This document shows, piece by piece, positions 12,639-24,793 of a stretch of 64,000 nucleotides of DNA (its first letter is position 1; each line of letters starts with the position of its first letter). The notes under the pieces were generated by a model, which did not search any database, was not told the DNA's origin, and was given only the letters and a program-made list of their open reading frames with translations. The DNA is from Rhododendron vialii. Lineage: Eukaryota; Streptophyta; Magnoliopsida; Ericales; Ericaceae. The stretch lies in the NCBI RefSeq assembly GCF_030253575.1, contig NC_080562.1, forward strand, positions 29,157,852-29,221,851, written 5' to 3'. The position numbers and the translations under genes were made by a program.

Positions 12639-15600
12639 TGTCACGCCCTCGATTTTCAGCTAAAATAATAATATATTTTCCATAACAAAAGTCTTCCTCT
12701 CAAACTATATTTACCCTTAACTGTCATGCCAATCCAAACAAAGAATCAAAGTCTCTTCTTCTTCTTCTCTAAAATTTTTTTTTTTTTTTTTTTTTTTACA
12801 TAAAGTCTCCCAAACGTATTCCATTAAAAGGCCTTCACAATAATCAAAGAGAGGAGTTTATACCTAGCTTTACATATGTTCTAACCAAAAGATACGACCT
12901 TCAATTGTGAGTAAAGTACACAACTTGAATTAGACTAGATGATAAAACACCACCTTAATGATTCCAATGAAGCTCTCAAGAGACGTCTCAATGTGCACTC
13001 CATGCAATCCAAGCTAAGTGCCATGGCGAGTACCTGAAAGGATAGGATGAGCTACACTAGCTCGTAGAGATATCCATACCTAAATTACATGCAGAAGTGA
13101 AGACAGATCACAAGGGAAAACATTTTCCAAAAGCATACTTGTTATGTCAAAAGTGAAGCTCAAAATGTCATACTCACGCTGGAAAATATTTAACTCCATT
13201 TCTCAAACACCAACACTCTCACCCACACACACCAATATTCTTAAAAATCTCAGCTTACCGCTACGGCATTACCCAACCCAATCCCTGCTTTTCATTTCCA
13301 TTTCAATGATCTAAAGATTAGTCTGAGTTCTTTAACAAAATGTTTTCACTTCCTTTTCTCATACAACCAACCAACCTCTCACCAAAAATATACACACTAG
13401 GCATGTAGAGCTAGAACATAAGGTAAGCAATGACAATTCGAACAATACCGCACCTCAACAACAAGGAAACTCACCCGTCAATCCCAAATCAAACTTCAAA
13501 TCTCAACATCTAGCAAAACTCCTCCACATTAAGATTTCCCTTATAAGTCTGACAAGCAAATACCATACATGAAACTCTCACAATGCATCACACCACGAGG
13601 TACCAATTATACGTTCACACAGAACTGCCTATCACACATCAGGAGAACAAGCCACAATGATTTGGCGGTCTAAAGGGAAAAATAAAAGAAAACATGTACT
13701 GACACATTAGACGTTCCAAGTTACCAACTCAAACTGACATTTTCAATCTTAGTATGATAATAAATAATAACAAGATTCTCCGTTTCACCATGTCATGCGT
13801 TTCAATTTTTATTTCCGGGCATTAAGGACCCTGTGCGTCCCATATTCGTTCTGGCATCACACCTTTCAGAGGATCCGTGGCTTTCTTGTGTACTTCCGGG
13901 CATTAGGGACCCCCGTGCGTCCACTGAAATCCTTCCATTAAATTCCGGGCTTTTAGGACCCCCGTGCGTCCACTGAAGTCCTTCCATTAAATTCCGGGCT
14001 TTTAGGACCCCCGTGCGTCCACTGAAGTCCTTCCATTCAATTCCGGGCTTTTAGGACCCCCGTGCGTCCACTAAAATCCTTTTGATTCAATTCCGGGCTT
14101 TAAGGACCCCCGTGCGTCCACTAAAATCCTTTTGATTCAATTCCGGGCTTTAAGGACCCCCGTGCGTCCACTAAAATCCTTTTGATTCAATTCCGGGCTT
14201 TTAGGACCCCCGTGTGTCCACTAAAATCCGTTTGATTCAATTCCGGGCTTTTAGGACCCCCGTGCGTCCACTAAAATCCTTTTGATTCAATTCCGGGCTT
14301 TTAGGACCCCCGTGCGTCCACTAAAATCCTTTTGATTCAATTCCGGGCTTTTAGGACCCCCGTGCGTCCACTAAAATCTTTTTGATTCAATTCCGGGCTT
14401 TTAGGACCCCTGTACGTCCCATTTTCGGCATCACACCTAATGTACCCCTTTGTGACATCTCCATTAAGAGTTTAATTTGCAAATACTTATAAAGATCCTC
14501 ATCTTTGTAGTACCCATCAATGCTTAACAACCATGCACTCATGCCAAGTGATTCACCAAATCCTGTTTAACTCACTGCAAGTATCCCGCAAGCCCAAAGA
14601 CTCAATCTCATGGAAAGACATCGAATAATTTACACATCGCGTCAAACATTCTACAACTTAATTTATCATTGATCGTATCATCCATCCAATCCATTTTCTA
14701 TTCCAATCGTTTACAAGTATTTTAACCCTTATGCTCACTAGTTCTCATATCCCAATAATTAATCATCTAGATCAACTCATCATATCCCCACATATCCAAT
14801 AGGTGAAATTAATCATTCACACTTGAAGTTCTGACTATATCCGATCAAATAACATAAATTTAAGAACGACATTTAAACCATTGAAAAGTAGGCTTCTTCT
14901 TCTTCGATCCGAAGGTCATACATCAAAAAGAAACGGAGTTCGGGTAGCCTTACTACGGTCTTATGATTATAGCTCAACGTAACCATGAAACCAGTGCAAA
15001 GGCAAAATTTGGGTCAACTTTGGATGCAAATCTGTTATCGCTCGGACATACCCATGATGCATGGCATGTATCGTTGGAAAGCTCTATGTGTCTAGTTTCT
15101 AACAAAACAAACGGTGCGTCATTTTGAGTCCCGAGCTAGGAGTTATGGCCATTTTATCAAAGTCCGCTGGTGCTGTCAGATTCTACGCGGGAACAAGTAA
15201 AATTGATTGAAAAATCATAACTCTTTCATCTTAAACCCAAAAATATTGAAACCAATGCCAAAAGTTGCACCACTACAAGCCCTACAGTCAATAAAAATTC
15301 CAGGTTCAGAAACGAGAGGAGGTTAACCCAACAATCAAAAGTAAAACCGATTCGCAACCATTTTCGCACCTGTCAACCAACCCTGCTTTAGAAATTTACC
15401 AAAAATCGTATACTTAACCAAATTACTTGATTCCAACGCCAATCTCTTCTTAACTTAAATATGCAGCTCCTCTAAAAGACCCAAAGCCACCCAAAATGTT
15501 CATCATGCCCAGAAAGTTAAAAGAAGACAGCCACGCACAGATTCGCACATCCAGCAAACAGCCAGTATTCAAAAATCCATAACTAATTGTGTGATTATTG

Positions 15601-16259
15601 GTTTTGCATGATCTTGGTACCGAAATCTTCGTATTGAAACACACTTTAACAGTTATGAAGACACCATAAATTGATTCCTAGCAGAAGAGCCCCAAAATGA
15701 CAGATTACCAGAACCCACGAAATTTTCAGCATACAAGATTTATTCAAGACTCAAAATAGATGATCAAACTTCATTCTTGTACATCAAACTAACACTTAGA
15801 CATGTAAAGAAGGTAGGAAATCCCTACCTCGAGGGTTAGAAGCAAGCCCGAACATGGAGGAAACTTCGAAGTGCTCCGATCGTGAATTTTCTTCGATGGA
15901 TAGGAAGCTCTCATCGCGTAGAACAACTTTAGTACTTGGGATTTTTCAAAAGTCTCACTCGTGGTCGATGAAATCGAAGAGAGAAGGTGAGAGAGGTGAG
16001 AGCCGAGAGAGACGCAGGAGAAGAAGAAAAGAAAGGAAAGGAAAAGAGAAAATAATCTCCTGCTCCCCTTTTTTTTTTTTGACTTATATAGCACAAATAA
16101 CACTTTCACCCTTTCACTCCTATTGTATCACGTCAACTCCCACAACTTACAAGTCATCTCACATTGACCCAACTCATATCCACATTGTTATACACACTTT
16201 GATAATCCAAATACATATTAAACATTTAAAATTTGAGAAAATAATTATGGGTCTCTACA
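12639..16259 (-). mobile_element. Solo LTR, family with TGTAGAGACCC terminus
   Basis: Read on the minus strand it starts TGTAGAGACCCATAA and ends GAGGGCGTGACA, with TG..CA termini. The 5-base flanks are TTGCC (12,634-12,638) and TTGCT (16,260-16,264), a target duplication with one change. At 3.6 kb it has no gag-pol, so it is a solo LTR left by LTR-LTR recombination. A minus-strand TATA (CTATATAA near 16,085), a pyrimidine-rich leader and the conserved plus-strand word CTACCTCGAGG (about 15,826) fit a minus-strand promoter. A 49-50-bp tandem array (13,814-14,433) sits in its middle. Similar LTRs lie at 18,002, 61,924 and, more distantly, 42,474. It inserted into the CACTA element. Confidence 0.8.
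13814..14433. repeat. 49-50-bp tandem array inside the solo LTR
   Basis: About twelve units begin TTCCGGGCTTTTAGGACCCC and continue CGTGCGTCCACT. The first units are irregular (80, then 49, 49, 49 bases). From 14,041 the period is exactly 50 bases (14,041; 14,091; 14,141; 14,191; 14,241; 14,291; 14,341; 14,391), with single-base variants. The uniformity of the last eight suggests recent unequal exchange or replication slippage. Confidence 0.92.
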
Positions 16260-16940
16260 TTGCTGTTGGGAGCAAAATGGTATAAACTTGGCAAAAAAGT
16301 AAGCTTCAAATAAAGAACATCTCTGTGGGCGAAGAATTGGGGTACTTGAATGAGATGGCTGCCTAGTTTAGGATTACATTTTCTGGAAAGAGAGATTACA
16401 TTAGTGTTTTTTTTCTGAGTGTAATTAGTCTGACTCTTAAATGTAGTTTGTGCTGAAAAATTATTCTTCAAGCTATTGTAATGAATCTTCGGTTGAATTA
16501 TTTATCTTACATTGAAATTGTATCGCGTTTGGATGTACTTTGGTGTTGAATGGTATATAGATTTTCTGTATGAAAATGCTAGTATATTGGCATTTGTAGT
16601 ATTTTAAAAAAAAAGAAGCTAAAATTGGCTAAGATAACGTTCAGAAAATGGTATTGTTTACCTTTAATAGCATTCATCACATGCTGTAAAAAGAAATAAG
16701 ATAACAGGCAAAAAACGCTATCAAAGGTACAAAATACAACAGCAGGCAATGGACGCTATAGAATGTTTTTTAACAGCGAGCAATGAACGCTATAGAAAGT
16801 TTTTAACAGCGGACAATGAACGCTATAGAAAGTTAAGACTTTTAATTGCATGGGCTAATAAGGCGTTCTCCGGAACGCTATCTATTACCTACCATAGCGT
16901 TTTTTGCATGCTATTAAAAGCGTTTTTTGTTGTAGTGACT

Positions 16941-17744
16941 TGTTGTTTCCTTTTGGACTTGTTAAATTTGCTAGTTTTCTTGTGTATAGTACTCACTTGT
17001 TTAAAACCCAACTTGTTAGAAAGAAGAAGAAAGGAAAGGAGAGAAGGTCATGCTTATATATTGTGCAATTTACTTGCATTTTCTTATTTTCTTATTTACA
17101 TATCTATATATATGTACAAGTTTGATGGACATTAATTATAAAACTCTTCTTAGTTCATGTATACAAATTTTGTGTTAGCCCAGGAGAGATTAGATTTCTG
17201 GTTCCGCCATTGAGTTGCCTCGTAATTTTCTGAAAGCTTTTAGGATCTGAAATACTTTCCCCTCATTGGCTCATCCTTCTTGACAGACTGACATGGATTA
17301 AAGGCATGGAAGATCCAATAAAACATGGTTTCGCCTACTTTTAGAAAGCTAGGAGTAGAAGGAAAGGGAAAGGATCAAAATCTTTTCTCCTCTTTCGGTG
17401 GAAAACTTTCATTTTCCTGCTAAACACATATAAGAGGGTTATGGAGGGGAAGTTTTTGTGAGGTTCGTAGAACAGATTGCACTTGTCACAATAACCTCAA
17501 ATGACACCCCTTAACTTTCTCTCTACTTTAAGAACATAGGAATCTAACAAGATTATTTTCTCCCTTCTTTCTTCTGATCTTTTTGTGAGACCAAATGTGG
17601 TATAATTCATTTCTGAAAGAAGAGAAAGTTTGTGCCATTAGGATGACATTTTGAGGTTTACTATTCAATGTAGAACATTTGGATGCGATTAACTCGTCTC
17701 AACCTATGCTCCCTTCTTATGGAGTCACGGACATGCTGCTTAAT

Positions 17745-17777
<33 letters not shown>

Positions 17778-18001
17778 GTATGAAAATACTCATGGTATTC
17801 TCATTCTCTCGCAGCTCATACATCAACTTGACGTAAGCAATCAGCATATATGTGATCAAGAGGTGCAAATCTTGCTTGTTGGCTACATTCGAGCGGTGAG
17901 TAATATTGAGGTACATAACGTCTATAAAAAACTTGAATTATTAGTCTCATCTAGAAGGTTTTAGTTGGCCTGAAGTTGCGACTACACAGTCTACACTTGA
18001 T
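16941..18001. other. Spacer with possible orphan exon
   Basis: Includes a (TC)n run at about 17,748-17,775. A plus-strand open stretch at about 17,811-17,940 reads QLIHQLDVSNQHICDQEVQ and ILLVGYIRAVSNIEVHN and resembles coding sequence, but I do not recognise the family. It may belong with the open stretch beyond the solo LTR at 20,285, because the reading WPEVATTQSTLDHAKSYGMK stays open when the LTR is ignored. Confidence 0.35.
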
Positions 18002-18767
18002 TGTCACGCCCTCAATTTTCAATATAAATAATAATAACATTTGATAATTAAAATCATCAATGGAGTTACAATTTATAACCCAAAAGATAGTTCAATCCCC
18101 AAATTCACAAACTCGCCCAATATATTATTGAGTTCTACAATAGAAAATACAATACAATACAGTTTAGTTTACAAAGATAGACAAGTGCTTCCGAAAATAG
18201 CTTTAAACAATGACATCAGCATGCACTCTAAGCACTCCATGACAATGACCTGCAATGTACCTGAAAATGATAGGTTGAGCTACACTAGCCCAGAGAAAAT
18301 TCTATACCCAAGCTATATGTTAATGCGATGAAACATACTATAAAAAAGAATGATTTCCACTGAATTATCTAGTATACAAGGGGCACCACAATGAACCGAC
18401 GAATAATGACTATGAAACTCAATACGTCTCTTAGATATTCCTAACCATTCGTACATCAACTAAGAGCAGCATTAAGCATATATCAATCTAAGTAACCCAC
18501 GACAGTTTCTCAAACCATTTTTAAGACTCCTCAAAAAGAATGTCACCATGTATCTCCTCGTTTCTTACCATTTTATCTCAAGCCTCTTTTCATTAATGAA
18601 AACATTCCTTTTTGATTTTCAAAATAATTTTTAAAAAGTACTCTCGATCTCTACGGGTCAAGCTCTGTTGATTCACTTGAATACCGGAAGATTTTTCATA
18701 AAAATTATTTTTCCAAAACCAAGTAGCTCATTCTCCATTAACACATCAAATAGTGAATTTAAGAAGA

Positions 18768-18958
18768 ATTTTTCGGGTCTTAGGCCCTATATACCCACAA
18801 CACATTCCGGGTACTCGTGACCCCATACATCCACTTCACATTCTAGATCTTAGGGCCCCATACACCCATAATACATTCCGGGTACTCGTGACCCCGTACA
18901 TCCATTTCACATTCCGAGTCTTAGTGCCCCATACACCCATAATACATTCCAAGGTCAC
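18768..18958. repeat. Tandem repeat, alternating 35/36-bp monomers
   Basis: Two related monomers alternate: one like ATTCCGGGTACTCGTGACCC, the other like TCTTAGGGCCCCATACACCC. Together they give a roughly 71-base period repeated between two and three times. The array occupies the same relative place in this LTR as the 50-bp array does in the LTR at 12,639. Confidence 0.75.
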
Positions 18959-19609
18959 AGTTTTTCATTCAACATCATTCAATGTATTATAAACTCACAA
19001 ACATGTCCTTTTGTACATTATTAAATACATTAGGTTCACGTTATCTCTCGAAGTTTATCACAATGCCCCATGTCACGAACCGTACCCAAAATGACTCTAC
19101 AACACACCATCCGCTGGGTTCTAAACGAGAATCTTATAGATCGGGTGTCAAGGGAATCTAGGAAGATCAACGAGACAAGGCAAGAGGATACGGGTTACTC
19201 TATTCTCATCCGGGCCGCAAGGAAAACCCCCATCGACCAACTATACACCCTACGATATACTTTATGGCCTACGATACTCAATAACAACTCCATAGTACAT
19301 TTCTCAATTCACCATTCGTCACATTATGTTATAATGCTTAACAAGTCTATATCGATCATTAATAAATGCCACAAAATCTACTTCAATCGACAAAGAGCAC
19401 AAATAATGCACGAGTATCCTAATCATTCAATTCTACACTTTTCTAAGTTATGACGAGAGCCCAAGGAGATTGATTGGTCAACAAATCTTTCGAGGTACGA
19501 ACAATCAAGTTTAGAAGCGATTCAAAGGTGTTTAGAGAGTGCTAAAAGTGATCGAGGTTCAAACGAGCATGGGAAGAGCAAGACGTGTCAAAATTGTCTA
19601 GAAAACAAG

Positions 19610-19709
19610 GGGGTATCAATACCCTAAAATGAGGTATCGATACTTGGACGGCTGCTGTCCAGAAAATGCTGGGGTATCAATACCCCGTTTTGGGGTATCA
19701 ATACCTCGG
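19610..19709. repeat. Repeated palindromic word GGTATCAATACC
   Basis: Four copies of a self-complementary word (GGGTATCAATACCC, AGGTATCGATACT, GGGGTATCAATACCCC, GGGGTATCAATACCTC) lie within 100 bases inside the solo LTR. They read as near-perfect dyads on both strands. Confidence 0.85.
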
Positions 19710-20284
19710 AGTTTTTTAACGAATTTTCAGACTTCGAAAGGTAAAACTCCAACAACGATGAATCAAGGCACGATCTAAGCACATAATCAACTCATAAATA
19801 CATAGAGAGAGTAAGAAATCCCTATCTCGAAGTCAAGATCGAGACCCACGTGAGTCGAGCAAGCCCTAGCTCCATGGACTTTAAAACCAAGTGAAATACA
19901 CCTCCTCCGAGCTTGAACGAACACAACCCGAGGCCTAAAACACTTGAGGAAGTCAATTTGATGGAGGATCTTGGTGGGTTTTGAGTTTGGAAGTGGGTTT
20001 GCAAGTGGAGGAGTGGAGAGAGAGAGAGAGCCGAAGGAGAGGGAGAGAGTCGGCTAGAGAGAGTCAGAGAGAGAGAGAAAGAGTTGTGGGAGACTTTGAT
20101 CTCCTACAACACACACACACACCCCCTTTTATACTCCTATATTCTTTAATCACACACCCACTCCCTCAAGTAACAATCCTTTCATTTAAGCCCCAAATTA
20201 AATAAACTCACAATTTCTCATTTATTCAATACTTTAGCATTTATAAAACCTTCAAATCATTTTCCGAAAATACGGATCTCTACA

Positions 20285-20590
20285 TGATCATGCTAAATCC
20301 TATGGCATGAAGGATTTTGCTCAATATCGAAGTGAAGTAATGGCTTATATTTAGTTCTCTTCTACGCGGATGTGTTCTTTGTATACAAAAACAAAGCTAT
20401 TGACATTGAAATATCTGAAGAAGACAAGTCTGTCACTCGTGTATCATTGGATTTATTTGAATTTACCGGTCATACATCTATGCTGCTCTTCCCTGAAGCT
20501 TTTCCTTTTCAGATGACTATGCTTCCTCTGGTGAAAACAAATACGTATTCAGTGATTATATTTGTTACGACTTTAATGTTACCACAGCGA
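20285..20590 (+). other. Unrecognised coding-like fragment
   Basis: After the solo LTR the plus strand reads DHAKSYGMKDFAQYRSEVMA and then, in another frame, VFFVYKNKAIDIEISEEDK, VTRVSLDLFEFTGHTSML and LLFPEAFPFQ. The composition looks like real coding sequence with a frame break near 20,355, but no family was recognised. It is probably a decayed exon interrupted by the LTR insertion. Confidence 0.35.
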
Positions 20591-22402
20591 TTGGATTAGA
20601 CTATCTGATATAAATGATTTATTGCTGGGAACAGTTAAATAACATCTGCTGGATCTTGACCTTCAGTAATGAACTTATGTATTTCCCCTTAATTGTAAGT
20701 AGGAGGACATCTTCTTGAAAAAATACAGGATTAAGGTGACAATAATATGCAAAGAAATGATGATGTTGGATCTGTTGTTACATTTGATTCATAAGTATAC
20801 TGTATAGTTCACTAGTTGATGTGGTTACTTCTAATGGTTAGAAGGTAATATCAAGTGCCAAGTGTGAGGGATGATGTAACCTCAAGGGTTTGCCTCGTGG
20901 TCAAGCGTAGGGACTTGGGGGTTTGCTTCCTCTCTCGTAATTGTCATCAAATATTGTAGAGCCAGTCCATTCGAGGTTGCATGTAAGCTATCACAGATAC
21001 CCTGAGTTATTCAAACAAATGTGGTAGTATCACCGTTATACGTAATTTGAACAAGTTTATGCTGGCAGTAGACAAGAAGTTGTTCCACTTTAACTTCATC
21101 ACTAGATGTGCTCAAACCTTTGGCCATATATTTAGAAAAAGGCTTCATATTCTATTATACAAAGAGTGAATTTAGCACAAGGGGTGATACCATAATGAAG
21201 GAGATGGTGATATCTCGATCCTACACCTTGTGCTGGTGGCTTTTGTGAAAGAGAGAGAGAACACAGAATGAAAGGAAAAGGGCAAAAATTGGCTGCATCT
21301 CCCTTTTAATTGAGCCAAATGATGCATCCCTATCCTAACTCTTGAACTTCAATTCTTGCAGTCAAATGGGTGTTTTCGGAAATGCCGTGACTGATGTACC
21401 AAAACAAACTTTTACAATAGGATTGCGTGAAAAGAATAGAAACTATAGACTTGATTAAAATGAAATTTAGGTTGAATTCCAGGGCCCTGCATTATAGCGG
21501 TAAGAGTGGAAAAACGAAAGGGAAGAGTTCAGACCATTCGGTTTCTTATCAACAAAAGCTTTGCCCTCAATAATTGCACCCTGTTTTGTCCCATAGGAAG
21601 ACTTGACTTATGCCATCCTATTGTTATTGGTCCTCTTCCTGTTTTCCTACCTCTCGGCCGTGTCATTCCCTCCAAAACTCAATTATATCTCTCCGTATTC
21701 TATATCCACCCAAAATTAATCTGGTCATCCAGGGGCGGTCCTAAGGGGATGCAAGTGAGACTCGACCCCTGCATAACTCCCAATATTCTCCTGTATAAAT
21801 TCTATGGGATTGACTCCTACAAGTCCTTTGAGTGGTTCGTCGAAAAAACGAAAAAATATTCTTAAAGTTTCTACATCTATGGAAGAAAAATCCCTAACAA
21901 ATTTATTTATCAATCCTTTTTTAGGTTGCGTGCATAAAATTTAACCAAGGCTACGCATATACACACAATATCGTCTCTTATTCGGACCTTCCAAGTAGCA
22001 ATGTGTACGTATATGTATAAAATAATTATTATGAATATGAAAATACACCTAATTCAAGTCCATACTAGACACAAATCATGTGTCTACCACTACGGTCAAC
22101 AAATGGTCCTTACGTATTTACGAAGTCATGGAGTTCTGTAAGCTTGCATTTTTAGATCGACTTCGCAATTATTGAATCCAACGGTTGGAATGTATACTAT
22201 TATCCACACAAGTCCTGAAACAAGAAAAACAAGTAATAAACTCCAAGTAATACACTAAACAAGCGTAACAAGATAAATTAGGGACCGTTAATGGGGACAT
22301 TTAGGCCAATATCAAGTATTCATCTTGGGAACATTGGTTTGTCAAGTTACATATCGCTATCTTCAAGAGGCGTCAACGTCTGAGAAGCATGAGCAATGAG
22401 TT

Positions 22403-22619
22403 GAGTTTTGTTCACCCTCCACTTAAGATGGTGAACTTTACCTTCCTTTCTATTGGTTGAAGTGGGGTGAATCCCACCACAAAGTATGTGGATCTCACCA
22501 CAAAGTGATGTCATGCTTACCAAAAAGTGTATTGCAAGGGTGAGACCTACACTATTTCAACTAATAGGAATGAGGGTAATGTTCACCCCCTTTTAAGGAG
22601 GGTGAACAAAATTGCACTC
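22403..22619. mobile_element. MITE, GTTCACCCTCC family, copy 2
   Basis: Same termini as the copy at 4068 (GAGTTTTGTTCACCCTCC left, GGAGGGTGAACAAAATTGCA right). It is in the left arm of the segmental duplication and its counterpart is at 58,845, so it was there before the duplication. Confidence 0.75.
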
Positions 22620-23600
22620 TAAAAAGTGTGTTACGGTTCCCCTCTCTTTTGTCTCATCCTTTCTTCTCCCTCCTCTTCATGATTTACTAGCTTCTCTCTC
22701 ATGTTCTTTTGTTCTCTCCCCTTCCTTGTTTTTTAAGACCCAATAATTCTATGTACCCCGAAATAAGTAATCAATGGTCCAAATTTTAAATTGAATTGAA
22801 TTTGGACCATAAGTGAATTGAATTACACATTTCAATGTATTTTCGGGGTATAAAATAACTCTATGTACCCCGAAAGAGTATACCCCGGAAATATCTTGAA
22901 ATGAGTAATCAATGGTCCAGATCAAAGTGAATCTGAAGCATTGATTACTCATTTTGGATACTTTGGAGGTACCTAGCATCGCTCGTTACTACCTTCTTTA
23001 AAGCTAGGCAACTTTCTAAAACACTTTCAAACTACGACACACTATGTGACAACCCGTTTTTAAGCTTTTAAAAATTCGGAATTCAATAGAGATTTTTGTT
23101 TGGAAAACAGACTTCACAATTAATCTCAGATTATTATTTTAAGGCTATGATGAATTTTGAGTATTTTTCTGAGAAAGAAACCCGAACTACGCGGACGAAA
23201 CATTACTCGTTTTCGCGTCCGCGTGGGGGTTTTCCTTGCCAACGGTCCATTGTGGTGAGCTTCTGGAAATGGGCTAGGCTCCCACTCCATTTATTTCTCC
23301 TTCACCTGCCTCCCTCCCCAGCCACACACCTGTCTCTCTCTCTTTTCTATAAAATACCTCATTTTTCTCCTTTCTTTTCCCAGACAACTCTATCCCTCTC
23401 TCTCTCTCTCTCCTTCTTCTTCTTTCTTTTATTTGGCCAGGAGGAATTCCCTCCACCCCACTGCCAAAAATCCACACCATCCACTACCGCCGATAAAGAT
23501 TACACGCAATACTTTTTGGTTCACGCATTAGAGGTGAGTAATTACGAATATACTCTGTTTACATAATTATATATGGTTTAGAATGCTGCATACGTGATTA

Positions 23601-24793
23601 TCTATACTACTTCTTTTAAATGTACGAAGGTGTTTTCTACTTTTTGTTTTTCACAAATGTCACGATCACTTGCAATTAATACTTTGCCCCATCCTATATA
23701 CGCCTCTTCCCAACCGACACAAAACGGTTACAAACAAAACACCAATGGGTGCCTCTTAAATAAATAAAGTACTTACAAAACCGTTACAAAGTAATTGCAA
23801 CAGACACAACTAATTGCATAACAAACAAGCAAAATAATAATTTTGGAAAACTAATTATATAAATAGTCTGATGCACCCAAATTGAAGTGGTGCGTGGCTA
23901 ATGTCTTCCTAACTAAACCACTGCATGTATGGCTTTTCGAATATGGACCAGTGCGTGGCTTTTCAGTAATGAACCGAACCAGTGCAAGGTTTGGAACATT
24001 GCATCAGTTGGTTTCGAACCATTGCTACTTTTCTATCGTGACCCTCTGTGAACTGGATGGTACAATTTCGGACAGTCATTTGCATGCCTATATAAACAGA
24101 TTGTGTACGGCCATTTCATGCCTCCAAAAATCAGAGAGCACACAAACACTTCCGCATATATAGTCCGAGAGAGCTCTGCATAGTTTCCGTCCGTGGGGCA
24201 TGCATTCCAAGTGTTGCGTTTGCGTGCATAAAGTTCGTTGCATCTTAGGAAGCGGACGTCCAAAATCGTGAGCACCTTGGCAAGGGCAAAATCTACTTTT
24301 AAGGACACAGTGACCCATTCGTTGGACTTGATCTACTTAATATTTTCGGAGTCGACAGTTTGTGAGTTGTATTTTTCGATCCTTGTATTTTTCGATCCCG
24401 TTTACTGCTGTTGTTCAATCTGTTTTTCCATTGGCCTAATTAGTTGTAATACACAGTTTGTAATACGCACTGCACTGGTCCATATTTGAAAAGCCATGCA
24501 TTGGTTTAGTTAGGAAGACATTAGCCACGCACCACTTCGATTTGGGTGCAAACCATGGAAGTAAATTCAGGCCAAGTTAAAATAAGATTGGCCCAAAAAG
24601 AAAAGAAAAGAACTCTTATCCCAATTTATTTTAATCAAAGCCCGAGACCGAGCAGTGGTTCCTTTCATACCGAATGACCAATAATATTCACGAGCTCGAT
24701 CTCAATGACATACCCGCTCCAAAAAGAACTACAAATTCAACGGTACTTGGGCTTCAAACAAACCACGTGCAACGCACGTGGCAAAACGACTAG
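23601..24793 (+). mobile_element. Small non-autonomous Helitron
   Basis: The 5' end TCTATACTAC follows host A (23,600). The 3' end has a hairpin CCACGTGC-AAC-GCACGTGG (24,763-24,781), nine more bases and CTAG (24,790-24,793), followed by host T (24,794). TC start, CTRR end, terminal hairpin and A/T insertion site are the Helitron signature. There is no Rep or helicase coding sequence. Its core contains an 85-base inverted repeat (23,872-24,550). Confidence 0.85.
23872..24550. repeat. Long inverted repeat (about 85-base arms) inside the Helitron
   Basis: The left arm starts TGCACCCAAATTGAAGTGGT and the right arm ends ACCACTTCGATTTGGGTGCA. The arms match over about 85 bases with a few changes and one small gap. 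It could be a MULE-like MITE carried by or inserted into the Helitron, but I found no flanking target duplication. Confidence 0.8.

Larger units (their letters stand above)
6949..16937. mobile_element. Non-autonomous CACTA (En/Spm-type) transposon
   Basis: The left terminus CACTACAACAAAT (6949) is matched by the inverted right terminus GTTGTAGTG (ending 16937). The flanks carry a 3-base duplication ACT (6946-6948 and 16938-16940), which is the CACTA superfamily signature. Subterminal words such as AACGCTATAG and AATAGC recur near both ends (for example 16,725-16,915), as expected for transposase binding sites. No transposase reading frame was recognised. The 10-kb interior instead holds plus-strand exons resembling a DENN-domain gene (9146-10,007) and an NFX1-type gene (10,391-10,898), a solo LTR (12,639-16,259) and an extra CACTA-like left end at 11,906. 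It would depend on an autonomous relative for movement. Confidence 0.82.
18002..20284 (-). mobile_element. Solo LTR, same family as 12,639
   Basis: On the minus strand it starts TGTAGAGATCCGTA and ends GAGGGCGTGACA. TGAT flanks both sides (17,998-18,001 and 20,285-20,288), a 4-base shared duplication. A minus-strand TATA (TATAAAAG near 20,130) and a GA/CT-rich leader follow the pattern of the LTR at 12,639, as does the plus-strand word CTATCTCGAAG (about 19,823). Tandem repeats lie at about 18,768-18,958 and palindromic words at 19,610-19,709. No protein-coding potential is credible: the 127-codon open frame at 19,070 matches nothing and lies wholly inside the LTR. Confidence 0.78.

Noticed and set aside
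13814..14433. CRISPR-like regular repeats
   Set aside because: Units are contiguous with no unique spacers, lie inside a plant solo LTR, and the rest of the window is eukaryotic.
15854..16285. 143-codon open frame with Arg/Lys/Glu-rich stretch
   Set aside because: Arises from the purine-rich leader of the minus-strand LTR promoter and runs over the LTR end; antisense by-product.
19070..19453. 127-codon open frame
   Set aside because: Wholly inside the solo LTR at 18,002-20,284, no family resemblance and no start context; chance frame.
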